Of a stretch of 16,301 nucleotides of DNA, positions 1-7,431 are shown one piece after another. The DNA comes from Bacteroidota bacterium. Its GTDB lineage: Bacteria > Bacteroidota > Bacteroidia > Bacteroidales > VadinHA17. The stretch is taken from positions 1 through 16,301 of the forward strand of contig JAUVHQ010000017.1 in NCBI GenBank assembly GCA_030593185.1. Reading direction: 5' to 3'. Each line of letters opens with the position of its first letter. Position 1 is the stretch's first letter. Below the pieces are notes generated by a model. The model saw nothing but the letters and a program-made list of their open reading frames with translations. It did not search any database and was not told where the DNA came from. Both the position numbers and the translations under genes were made by a program.

Positions 1-1
1 G

Positions 2-2377
2 CACTTAAGTATTTTAGTTATTTTCTCAATTTTTACATTATACTCTTTTTGCCAGGGAAGCAATAATGATATCTCAACTCTAACAATTGAAAAGATAATG
101 CAAGATCCTGAGTGGATAGGCAGTTCGCCGGAAAATATTCACTGGCCAGATAACGGAGAAAAACTATTTTTTGAATGGAATCCTGAAGGAAAAGACGAAA
201 GTTCATTGTTTTTTATCACTCCTGAGAATCACAAACCTCAGAAAGTAGCCCTTGAAGAAGAGAAAAAGATGCCCTCAGAATACGGAAACTACAACAAAAA
301 CAGAACAAAAAAAGTTTACACTAAACATGGTGATATTTCCCTGCTCAATCTCCAATCCGGGGAGGTTTTCCAGATTACTAATACACTTAATTACGAAAGT
401 TCTCCTGATTTTAATTTTACGGAAAATAAAATACTATATAACCTTAATAATAACCTGTATTCCTGGAATATAAATGATGGTTCAACAAAACAATTATCCA
501 ACTTCAGGAAGGGGAAAGAAAAACCTGAAAAAACGCCTTATTCAAATGATGAAGAAAAATGGTTCTACCAGGACCAGATGAAGTTATTCAAAGTACTTGA
601 GGAAAGAAAAGAAAAAAGAGAATCCAGGAAATCTGACCGGGAAGAAAAAGAACCGATAAGACCAAAAATTATTTATACGGGTGAGAACTCCGCTTCAGAC
701 ATACAACTCAGTCCGGATGAAAAATATATTACCTACACTATCTATCACAAGCCGCCCAATACAACCCAAACAAAGATTCCTGAATATGTTAATGAATCGG
801 GATATACAGATGTAAATTCCGCGCGACCGAAAGTTGGTACTCCATATTTTTCCTCAACTGATCTGTTTATTTGCAGTATTGAAAAGGACACTGTCTATAA
901 AGTTGAAACAAAAAATATTCCCGGAATTAAAGACTATCCCGATTTTTATAATGATTATGACGGAAAAGAGCCCGACAGGGAAAAAGAGAGACCGGTAATA
1001 TTCAGTTCGCCGGTTTGGTCGGATAATGGGGAACATGCCGTAATAAGTTTGAAATCCACTGATAATAAAGACAGATGGATAATGTTACTTGACTGCAACT
1101 CGGGTGAGCTGAAATTACTTGATCATCAACACGATGAAGCCTGGATCGGCGGACCTGGTGTTGGTTGGCGGAGAGGAGTGACCCTGGGATGGATGCCTGA
1201 TAACAAGAGGGTTTATTTTCAATCTGAAGAATCTGGATATTCCCATTTATATACAGTCAATATCAAAAACGGAAAGAAAAAAGCCCTGACAAGCGGGAAA
1301 TTTGAGATTTATGGACCATTTATTTCCAGAGACAAGAAGTTCTGGTATTTCACTTCAAATGAAGTTCATCCCGGTGAAAGACATTTTTTTAAAATGCCCC
1401 TGGATGGAGGAAAGGCAGTCCGTTTAACAACACTTGAAGGGAGAAATGATGTTGTCCTGTCACCTGACGAAAGTTTCCTTGCCATACGACACAGCTTTTC
1501 TAACAGTCCCTGGGAACTTTATTTAAAGAAAAACGAACCGGAAGCAGTTCCTGAAAAAATTACGCACTCACTAACACAAGAATTCTCTGCATATTCCTGG
1601 CGTATCCCTGAAATAGTGTCATTCAAAGCAGAGGATGGTATGAGTATCCCGGCCCGGATTTACTGTCCTGAAAATCCTGAAAACAATGGACCGGCTGTAA
1701 TTTTTGTTCACGGAGCCGGTTATCTTCAGAATGCACACAAATGGTGGAGCAGTTACTACCATGAGTATATGTTCCACAATTTCCTGGTTGATAACGGATA
1801 TACTGTATTGGATATTGATTACAGGGGCAGTGCGGGATACGGAAGAGACTGGAGAACTGCTATTTACAGGCATATGGGAGGAAAAGATCTGTCTGACCAG
1901 GTTGATGGAGCCAGGTTTTTAACTGAAAAGTACAATATTGATCCTGACAGGATTGGTATTTATGGTGGTTCATATGGCGGTTTCATAACCCTTATGGCTA
2001 TGTTTACAGAACCTGGTGTTTTCGCTGCCGGTGCCGCACTCCGTTCGGTTACCGACTGGGCTCATTATAACCACAGTTATACCGCAAACATATTAAACAC
2101 TCCTGTTCAGGACAGTCTTGCATATATTAAAAGCTCTCCCATTTATTATGCTGAAGGACTTGAAGGGGCTCTTCTGATATGTCATGGAATGGTTGATGAT
2201 AATGTTCATTTTCAGGACGTTGTTCGTCTTTCACAACGATTGATTGAACTTGGGAAAAATAATTGGGAACTTGCTATTTACCCGCTGGAAAGACACAGTT
2301 TTGTTGAACCCTGCAGTTGGACAGATGAATATAAGAGAATATTTAAATTGTTTGAAGAGAATCTGAAGAAGAAGTGA
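2..2377 (+). CDS. S9 family (prolyl oligopeptidase / DPP IV-like) exported peptidase, 5' end outside the window
   Basis: Serine peptidase that probably cleaves peptides, often next to proline, in the cell envelope. The first ATG is at 98, but the frame is open to the left edge. The codons before it encode a hydrophobic stretch (ILVIFSIFTLYSFCQG) that looks like the end of a signal peptide, so the true start is upstream. Numbering from Met98, residues 1 to about 500 form the beta-propeller part, with several SPDE/SPDF-type blade motifs. Residues from about 510 form the alpha/beta-hydrolase domain. The likely catalytic triad is Ser625 in GGSYGG, Asp700 in HGMVDDNVHFQ and His733 in LERHSF, with the spacing seen in DPP IV. 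A highly charged, probably coiled-coil segment lies at residues 137-190. The Cys before QGSN has Phe at -1, so a lipoprotein signal is unlikely. The exact subfamily (S9B or S9C) cannot be set by eye. The gene converges on nadB with a 12-base gap. Confidence 0.93.
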   Translation, partial: HLSILVIFSIFTLYSFCQGSNNDISTLTIEKIMQDPEWIGSSPENIHWPDNGEKLFFEWNPEGKDESSLFFITPENHKPQKVALEEEKKMPSEYGNYNKNRTKKVYTKHGDISLLNLQSGEVFQITNTLNYESSPDFNFTENKILYNLNNNLYSWNINDGSTKQLSNFRKGKEKPEKTPYSNDEEKWFYQDQMKLFKVLEERKEKRESRKSDREEKEPIRPKIIYTGENSASDIQLSPDEKYITYTIYHKPPNTTQTKIPEYVNESGYTDVNSARPKVGTPYFSSTDLFICSIEKDTVYKVETKNIPGIKDYPDFYNDYDGKEPDREKERPVIFSSPVWSDNGEHAVISLKSTDNKDRWIMLLDCNSGELKLLDHQHDEAWIGGPGVGWRRGVTLGWMPDNKRVYFQSEESGYSHLYTVNIKNGKKKALTSGKFEIYGPFISRDKKFWYFTSNEVHPGERHFFKMPLDGGKAVRLTTLEGRNDVVLSPDESFLAIRHSFSNSPWELYLKKNEPEAVPEKITHSLTQEFSAYSWRIPEIVSFKAEDGMSIPARIYCPENPENNGPAVIFVHGAGYLQNAHKWWSSYYHEYMFHNFLVDNGYTVLDIDYRGSAGYGRDWRTAIYRHMGGKDLSDQVDGARFLTEKYNIDPDRIGIYGGSYGGFITLMAMFTEPGVFAAGAALRSVTDWAHYNHSYTANILNTPVQDSLAYIKSSPIYYAEGLEGALLICHGMVDDNVHFQDVVRLSQRLIELGKNNWELAIYPLERHSFVEPCSWTDEYKRIFKLFEENLKKK

Positions 2378-2394
2378 TGAGGTGATTCTTCAGA
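2362..2394. terminator. Possible bidirectional terminator between convergent genes
   Basis: A perfect 9-base inverted repeat (TCTGAAGAA at 2362-2370, TTCTTCAGA at 2386-2394) has a 15-base loop and spans the stop codons of both convergent genes. The stem is AT-rich with no clear T tract on either side, so it is a weak candidate. Its placement between two converging genes is the main argument for it. Confidence 0.3.
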
Positions 2395-3970
2395 ATTCTG
2401 TGCTTCGTTTCTTCTTTGGATAATCAATGGTATAATGAAGTCCTCTGCTCTCGTGAAGGGTTTGTGCCATTTTTATCACCAGGTATCCAACATTGATAAG
2501 GTTTCGTAGTTCGCAAAGTTTTCGCGACAGGGTTGATTTCTTATATAATTCCTCGGTTTCCTGATAAATTATTTCTAACCTTTTCCGTGCTCTTTCCAAT
2601 CTCAAATCCGAACGGACTATCCCTACATAATTGGACATGATCTGCTGAGTCTCTTTATAATTCTGAGTAATAAGCACCATTTCCTCAGGATGTTTGGTTC
2701 CCTCAAAATTCCAGTTAGGAATTTCCTTTTTGAATGTATAATTATTCATTTGGCGGGAACTTTCCATGGCAGCTCTGTGAGCAAAAACAACTGCTTCCAT
2801 CAAGGAATTTGATGCCAGCCTATTCGCTCCATGAAGACCCGTATAAGCAACTTCACCAATAGCGTACAAGCGGTTAATAGTACTTCTTCCGTTCTTGTCT
2901 GCTTTCACACCACCACAAAGATAATGAGCAGCAGGAACAACTGGTATCATATCTTTTGTTATATCAATCCCTTCCTTAAGGCATTTTTTATAAATATTCG
3001 GAAAATGGTCCTTTAGTTCATCACCATCCAGATGAGTACAATCGAGAAGCACAAAATCATCACCTCTTGTTTTCATTTCACTGTCTATTGCACGTGCAAC
3101 AATATCCCTGGAAGCTAATGAACCTCTTGAATCATATTTATTCATAAACTTCTCACCGGCAGTATTCCGTAACACTGCACCAAAACCCCTTAATGCTTCT
3201 GTTATAAGAAATGATGGGCGTTCCCCGGGATTATACAATGAAGTAGGATGAAACTGAACAAACTCCATGTTATCAATAAAGCCTTTGGCCCTGTATATCA
3301 TAGCCAGACCATCACCTGTTGCAACCAACGGATTTGTTGTTGTATTGTAAAGATTTCCCATTCCCCCTGTTGCCACCACTGTTACTTTTGATAAAAAAGT
3401 AATCACCTCTCCACTTTTTATTTTAAGTACATAAGCTCCATAACATTCCGTATCCGGGGAGGACCTGGTTATCAGGTTGCCGAGATGGTGCTGTGTAAGC
3501 AGATCAATAGCAAAATAGTTATCATAAATTTCAATGTTGGGATCAGATCTCACCCGTGAGATAAGGGCATTTTCTATCTCCTGACCGGTAATATCCTTAT
3601 AATGTAGAATACGATGTTCCGAATGTCCCCCTTCCCTGGCCAGATCAAAGGAACCGTCTTTATTATGATCAAAATCAACACCCCAGGTAATTAATTCTTT
3701 GATCCGGTCAGGAGCTTCCCTGATGACTATTTCAACAATTTCTTCATCGCACAATCCATCTCCCACCAAAATCGTATCCCTGATATGCTTCTCAAAGGAA
3801 TCAGGAGGGGACATTACTGCAGCAATTCCCCCTTGTGCATATTTTGTGTTTGTTTCCTCCAGATCATTTTTTGACAATACAGATACTGTACCATGTTTTG
3901 CTGCTTTAAGGGCAAAACTTAAACCGGCAACCCCGGACCCAATAACCAGAAAATCTGTTTCCTTTTTCAC
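2390..3970 (-). CDS. nadB: L-aspartate oxidase
   Basis: FAD enzyme oxidising L-aspartate to iminoaspartate, the first step of de novo NAD synthesis; iminoaspartate is then used by quinolinate synthase NadA. The 526 residues match the usual family length (about 540). The dinucleotide-binding motif GSGVAG is at 11-16, followed by TKYAQGGIA (43-50 region). Active-site residues known from E. coli NadB have clear counterparts: Glu113 in AREGGHSEHR, His241 in QFHPTSL, Arg288 in SRDIVARAID, His349 in PAAHYLCGG and Arg384 in GANRLASNS. The NRLASNSLMEA signature separates aspartate oxidase from most fumarate reductases, although both belong to one superfamily. The C-terminal helical domain is complete. 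The start codon is GTG (complement of 3968-3970), and no ATG lies close upstream in frame. nadA and nadC are not beside it. A -7-type promoter motif lies 26 bases upstream. Confidence 0.96.
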   Translation of the reverse strand: MKKETDFLVIGSGVAGLSFALKAAKHGTVSVLSKNDLEETNTKYAQGGIAAVMSPPDSFEKHIRDTILVGDGLCDEEIVEIVIREAPDRIKELITWGVDFDHNKDGSFDLAREGGHSEHRILHYKDITGQEIENALISRVRSDPNIEIYDNYFAIDLLTQHHLGNLITRSSPDTECYGAYVLKIKSGEVITFLSKVTVVATGGMGNLYNTTTNPLVATGDGLAMIYRAKGFIDNMEFVQFHPTSLYNPGERPSFLITEALRGFGAVLRNTAGEKFMNKYDSRGSLASRDIVARAIDSEMKTRGDDFVLLDCTHLDGDELKDHFPNIYKKCLKEGIDITKDMIPVVPAAHYLCGGVKADKNGRSTINRLYAIGEVAYTGLHGANRLASNSLMEAVVFAHRAAMESSRQMNNYTFKKEIPNWNFEGTKHPEEMVLITQNYKETQQIMSNYVGIVRSDLRLERARKRLEIIYQETEELYKKSTLSRKLCELRNLINVGYLVIKMAQTLHESRGLHYTIDYPKKKRSTEF

Positions 3971-3995
3971 TTTCTTTGTTTTAACACATATTTTA

Positions 3996-4003
3996 CAAAG
4001 ATA
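3996..4003 (-). promoter_or_regulatory. Candidate bacteroidete -7 promoter element for nadB
   Basis: On the minus strand this reads TATCTTTG, an exact match to the Bacteroidota -7 consensus TAnnTTTG. It lies 26 bases before the GTG start, which would give a leader of about 18-20 bases. No TTTG element was found at the usual -33 distance, so this rests on one half-site. Confidence 0.4.
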
Positions 4004-4056
4004 TAAATTGAAAAAACAACCTTTTGTTTAATCATCAAATATTTTTACAAACTAAT

Positions 4057-4091
4057 CAGTCGGCAGTCGGCAGTCGGCAATCAACAGTCGG
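4057..4091. repeat. 7-base tandem repeat (CAGTCGG)x5, one unit degenerate
   Basis: Units read CAGTCGG, CAGTCGG, CAGTCGG, CAATCAA, CAGTCGG without gaps. The last 21 bases (4071-4091) pair with 4398-4418 as an imperfect inverted repeat, so the unit also forms the outer border of the intergenic repeat region. Such low-complexity repeats are common in intergenic DNA of Bacteroidales and relatives; their role is unknown to me. Confidence 0.8.
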
Positions 4092-4210
4092 TAATGCTTT
4101 TCATATAGATAAAAGATATATGTTATTCGTAAATTGTTATATGTTTCAGAGAACCTTTGAACCCTTTGGAAAGACGAAGTTCGAATGACGAATGATGAAG
4201 GCAAGGAATG

Positions 4211-4342
4211 AAAAAGGATTTTGCGAGGAGCGTAGCGACGAAGCAATCTGTCAATTACATCCGGAATGCCAAATAAATAAACTATCATGAGTTTAACGAA
4301 AAACCATAAAAGATTGCTTCACTGCGTTCGCAAAATCCTTTT
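4211..4342. repeat. REP-like long inverted repeat
   Basis: Left arm 4211-4249 and right arm 4311-4342 are inverted relative to each other. The outer 15 bases of each arm match perfectly (AAAAGGATTTTGCGA, 4212-4226) and so do the inner 10 bases (GAAGCAATCT, 4240-4249). The middles differ in length (13 against 7 bases). The loop is 61 bases and carries no gene. The core (GCGAGGAGCGTAGCGACGAA, then GCAATC) is a type I recall from intergenic repeats in many environmental bacteria, including Bacteroidota. It could fold into a long hairpin in RNA and might act as a terminator or as a non-autonomous mobile repeat; neither is shown. Confidence 0.75.
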
Positions 4343-4397
4343 ACTTACTAAGCCTTATAGGAAAAAATGACAAACTTTGTCTTCAGTTTGTAGACTG

Positions 4398-4418
4398 TCG
4401 ACTGAAGATTGCCAACTG
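4398..4418. repeat. Imperfect inverted copy of the left border repeat
   Basis: Reads like the reverse complement of 4071-4091 with four mismatches over 21 bases (CGACTG, 2 bases, GATTGCC, 1 base, ACTG shared). Together the two copies bracket the whole repeat region. A local 7-base inverted repeat (CTTCAGT 4381-4387, ACTGAAG 4401-4407) overlaps it. Confidence 0.55.
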
Positions 4419-4445
4419 ATTTTATGAAAACCGGAGATTTTGAAT

Positions 4446-4453
4446 TACTTTTG
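4446..4453 (+). promoter_or_regulatory. Candidate bacteroidete -7 promoter element for glyS
   Basis: TACTTTTG matches TAnnTTTG exactly. It lies 37 bases before the ATG at 4490, leaving a leader of about 30 bases. The -33 region (TTTA at 4421-4424, 21 bases upstream) is only a partial match. Its place supports the start at 4490 over the earlier in-frame TTG and ATG codons. Confidence 0.4.
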
Positions 4454-4489
4454 TCGCATCATTTTTTTAAAAACACAAATCATACAACC

Positions 4490-6055
4490 ATGGACAATGA
4501 AGGAAGCTTCAAAAAGCTCGTATCCCACGCAAAAGAATACGGATATATTTTCCCGTCCAGTGAAATTTATGACGGTTTAAGTGCTGTATATGATTACGGT
4601 CAATATGGAGTTGAATTAAAAAACAATATTAAAAAATACTGGTGGGATTCCATGGTATTACTTCATGAAAATATTGTAGGACTTGATTCAGCAATTTTTA
4701 TGCATCCTGAAACATGGAAAGCATCAGGACATGTTACACAATTCAATGATCCTTTAATTGACAACAAGGACTCAAAAAAAAGATACAGGGCAGATTCGTT
4801 GATTGAAGATTATCTTCAGAAAATTGAAGGGAAAATAGAAAAAGAAATAATAAAGGCAGCTAAACGGTTTGGGAACGATTTTGATGAAGAAAAGTTCAGA
4901 AAAACAAATCCCAGGGTTCAGGCAAATCTGAAAAAACGGGAAGAGATCAATTCCAGGTTTATCAAGGCTATGGAAAATGAAGACCTGGCTGAAATCAGAC
5001 AAATAATTATTGATTGTGATATTGCTGATCCTGTTTCCGGATCCAGGAGGTGGACTGAAGTTCGTAAGTTTAACCTGATGTTCGAGACAAAGCTGGGTTC
5101 GGTGAGTGAAGATGCCGATTTAATATATTTGCGTCCTGAAACCGCACAGGGAATTTTTGTAAATTATCTTAACGTCCAGAAATCCGGGCGTATGCGTATC
5201 CCTTTTGGCATTGCACAGGTTGGAAAAGTTTTCAGGAATGAAATTGTGGCACGCCAGTTTCTTTTCAGGATGAGGGAATTTGAACAGATGGAGATGCAGT
5301 TTTTCGTCAAACCGGGAGATGAAATTAAATGGTTTGAATACTGGAAAGAAGCAAGGATGAAATGGCACCTGGCATTGGGAATTAATTCTGATCATTATCG
5401 TTTTCACGAACATGACAATCTTGCACATTACGCCAATGTTGCATTTGACATTGAGTTTAAATTTCCGATTGGATTTAAAGAGGTTGAAGGAATTCATTCC
5501 CGGACAGATTTTGATCTATCACAACACCAGAAATTTTCAGGTAAAAAACTTCAATATTTCGATCCTCTGTCAAAGGAAAGCTATACGCCGTATGTTGTTG
5601 AAACATCTATCGGGCTTGACAGGATGTTCCTGGCAGTATTGTCCTATGCTTATACCGAAGAGAAAGTTCCTGATGCCAACGGGAATCTCGAAGAAAGGGT
5701 TGTTCTCAGGATCCCGGCACCTATTGCCCCAATTAAAGCAGCTATTTTACCATTAGTGCGAAAAGACGGTCTTGACGAAAAAGCACGCACGATAATAAAT
5801 GACATAAAGTTTGATTTTAATTGCCAATATGACGAAAAAGATTCTATCGGACGCAGATACAGGAGGCAGGATGCCATTGGAACACCGTTTTGTATAACAG
5901 TTGATCATCAAACCATGGAAGATGATACGGTAACAATCCGTTACAGGGACAGCATGAAACAGGACCGGGTGTCAACAACTAGTCTCAGAGAAATAATCGG
6001 TAAAAAAGTAGAACTGCAGAATCTTCTAAAAGAAATTTGTGGTTCATCAGGATAA
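4490..6055 (+). CDS. glyS: Glycyl-tRNA synthetase (single-chain, dimeric type)
   Basis: Class II synthetase charging tRNA-Gly in the cytoplasm. The 521 residues follow the dimeric eukaryote-like GlyRS plan used by Bacteroidota, not the two-subunit GlyQ/GlyS type. The N-terminus has the family signature YGYIFPSSEIYDGLSAVYDY (residues 17-36). The catalytic core shows RPETAQG (215-221), motif 2 FRNEIVARQFLFRMREFEQ (248 on) and motif 3 GLDRMF (375-380). The anticodon-binding domain runs from about 410, with PIKAAILPLV and RRYRRQDAIGTPFCITVD. A lysine-rich insertion lies around 110-170. I chose ATG 4490 because family members begin just before the FKKLVSH motif. The frame stays open to a TTG at 4409 (ATG at 4424), but those extra residues resemble nothing in the family and overlap repeat and promoter-like sequence. 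No strong terminator separates it from the glycosyltransferase 41 bases downstream. Confidence 0.96.
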   Translation: MDNEGSFKKLVSHAKEYGYIFPSSEIYDGLSAVYDYGQYGVELKNNIKKYWWDSMVLLHENIVGLDSAIFMHPETWKASGHVTQFNDPLIDNKDSKKRYRADSLIEDYLQKIEGKIEKEIIKAAKRFGNDFDEEKFRKTNPRVQANLKKREEINSRFIKAMENEDLAEIRQIIIDCDIADPVSGSRRWTEVRKFNLMFETKLGSVSEDADLIYLRPETAQGIFVNYLNVQKSGRMRIPFGIAQVGKVFRNEIVARQFLFRMREFEQMEMQFFVKPGDEIKWFEYWKEARMKWHLALGINSDHYRFHEHDNLAHYANVAFDIEFKFPIGFKEVEGIHSRTDFDLSQHQKFSGKKLQYFDPLSKESYTPYVVETSIGLDRMFLAVLSYAYTEEKVPDANGNLEERVVLRIPAPIAPIKAAILPLVRKDGLDEKARTIINDIKFDFNCQYDEKDSIGRRYRRQDAIGTPFCITVDHQTMEDDTVTIRYRDSMKQDRVSTTSLREIIGKKVELQNLLKEICGSSG

Positions 6056-6096
6056 TGGGCAAGTAATTTTAAATTTCTATAAACTGGTTATTCTTT

Positions 6097-7398
6097 ATGC
6101 ATATTAAAAAAGTCCTCATCATAACATACTACTGGCCACCAAGCGGAGGTGCCGGAGTGCAACGGTGGTTGAAATTTGTCAAATATCTTCCCGAATTTAA
6201 CATTCATCCTTATGTACTTTCGGTAGATCCACAATATGCCTCCTTCCCCGTATTGGACGAAAGCCTTGAAAAAGAAGTTCCTGAAAGTGTCCAGGTTTTT
6301 AAAACAAAATCACGGGAACCCTTCAGCTTTTACAAAAAAATAACCGGAGAAAGTGAAATTCCTTACGCTGGTTTTGTCAACCAGGGGAATCCAGGTTTAT
6401 TAAATAAAATTGCCCGTGTAATCAGGGGAAATCTCTTTATCCCTGATGCCAGGGTGGGATGGAATAAATTTGCATTGAAAAAGGCCATTGAGATTATTCA
6501 GAAATATGAAATAGACACACTTATTACTACCAGTCCTCCTCACTCCACCCAGTTAATCGGACTAAAATTAAAAAATAAAACAGGAGTGAACTGGATTGCT
6601 GATCTTCGGGATCCCTGGACCGATATTTATTATTATAAGCAAATGTATCATACCATCTGGGCAAAAAAACTTGATGAAAAATATGAGAAGAAAGTGCTTG
6701 AAACTGCTGATTTTACTATTGTTGTGAGCAAAAGCATTAAGAAATTGTTCGAAAACAAATTTCCTCACATTAATAAAAACAAAATTCACGTTATTCCTAA
6801 CGGATATGACGAACCAGATTTTAACTTTAACCTCAAGAGCTCTAAAGAAGAATTTATCATTACACATATTGGAACCCTTTCAAATTCCCAGGATATTGAC
6901 TCATTTTTATCAGCTTTTAAACAACTAAGTAAAAACAATCCTTCTACTTCGTTTTTATTGAGATTTGTGGGAAATGTTTCCAGTCTGCATCAATCAAGAA
7001 TAAAAAAACTAGGCCTTACCAGAATTACCAAATATCATAGTCACGTTAGTCATCACGAATCCATAAAATTCATGATGGGTTCAAGCATACTACTTCTTTC
7101 CCTTGCTAAAATAGAAGGGAATAAAGGTATTCTAAGCGGGAAGCTTTTTGAATATCTGGCAGTACAGAGGCCCATTCTCGGCATTGGGCCTCCCGACGGG
7201 GATGCAAGCGACATTATTAAGGAATGCAATGCTGGAAAAATGTTCGATTATGTGGACATGGCGGGGATTTTGAATTTTTTAAATCCAAAACTTTCAAAGT
7301 GGAAAAAGGACCCTTCTCAAGTGGAAAAAGGAAATGCAAATTTTCAAAAATATGCCAGGAAAAACCTCACCATGCAACTCGCTAAAATTTTGGAATAG
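6097..7398 (+). CDS. GT4-type (GT-B fold) glycosyltransferase
   Basis: Probably transfers a sugar from a nucleotide donor to a lipid-linked glycan at the cytoplasmic face of the inner membrane. 433 residues. The N-terminal Rossmann half starts with LIITYYWPPSGGAGVQRWLK (residues 7-26), a signature of a GT4 subgroup common in Bacteroidota. DLRDPW is at 169-174. The donor-binding half starts after VIPNGYDEPDF (232-242) and holds SGKLFEYLAVQRPILGIGPP (347-366), where the family's nucleotide-sugar contacts lie. Acceptor and sugar cannot be predicted. It follows glyS by 41 bases and precedes the acyltransferase by 33, so it may head or join the polysaccharide operon. Confidence 0.9.
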   Translation: MHIKKVLIITYYWPPSGGAGVQRWLKFVKYLPEFNIHPYVLSVDPQYASFPVLDESLEKEVPESVQVFKTKSREPFSFYKKITGESEIPYAGFVNQGNPGLLNKIARVIRGNLFIPDARVGWNKFALKKAIEIIQKYEIDTLITTSPPHSTQLIGLKLKNKTGVNWIADLRDPWTDIYYYKQMYHTIWAKKLDEKYEKKVLETADFTIVVSKSIKKLFENKFPHINKNKIHVIPNGYDEPDFNFNLKSSKEEFIITHIGTLSNSQDIDSFLSAFKQLSKNNPSTSFLLRFVGNVSSLHQSRIKKLGLTRITKYHSHVSHHESIKFMMGSSILLLSLAKIEGNKGILSGKLFEYLAVQRPILGIGPPDGDASDIIKECNAGKMFDYVDMAGILNFLNPKLSKWKKDPSQVEKGNANFQKYARKNLTMQLAKILE

Positions 7399-7431
7399 TT
7401 CATATAGATTATTATTAAAACTGTTAAATAA

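Larger units (their letters stand above)
3971..4489. other. Repeat-rich intergenic region between nadB and glyS
   Basis: About 520 bases with no credible gene. From left to right it holds the nadB promoter candidate, five units of a 7-base repeat (4057-4091), and a short doublet GAACCTTT/GAACCCTTT (4151-4167). GAATGAC/GAATGAT units follow (4183-4196), then a REP-like inverted repeat (4211-4342), an imperfect inverted copy of the first repeat (4398-4418) and the glyS promoter candidate (4446-4453). Open frames crossing it are made of these repeats and are not believed to be genes. Confidence 0.75.

Noticed and set aside
50..52. Cysteine in the S9 signal region as a lipoprotein attachment site
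   Set aside because: The residue before it is Phe and the surrounding LYSFC does not fit a lipobox, so cleavage by signal peptidase I is more likely.
4057..4091. Short regular repeats that could suggest a CRISPR array
   Set aside because: Units are 7 bases, directly adjacent, without spacers, and no cas gene is nearby.
4052..4288. Minus-strand open frame of 78 codons in the nadB-glyS gap
   Set aside because: It is built from the tandem and REP-like repeats, has no recognisable domain, and its C-terminal residues simply translate the CAGTCGG array.
5120..5497. Minus-strand frame of 125 codons inside glyS
   Set aside because: It is antisense to conserved catalytic motifs of GlyRS and has no features of its own.
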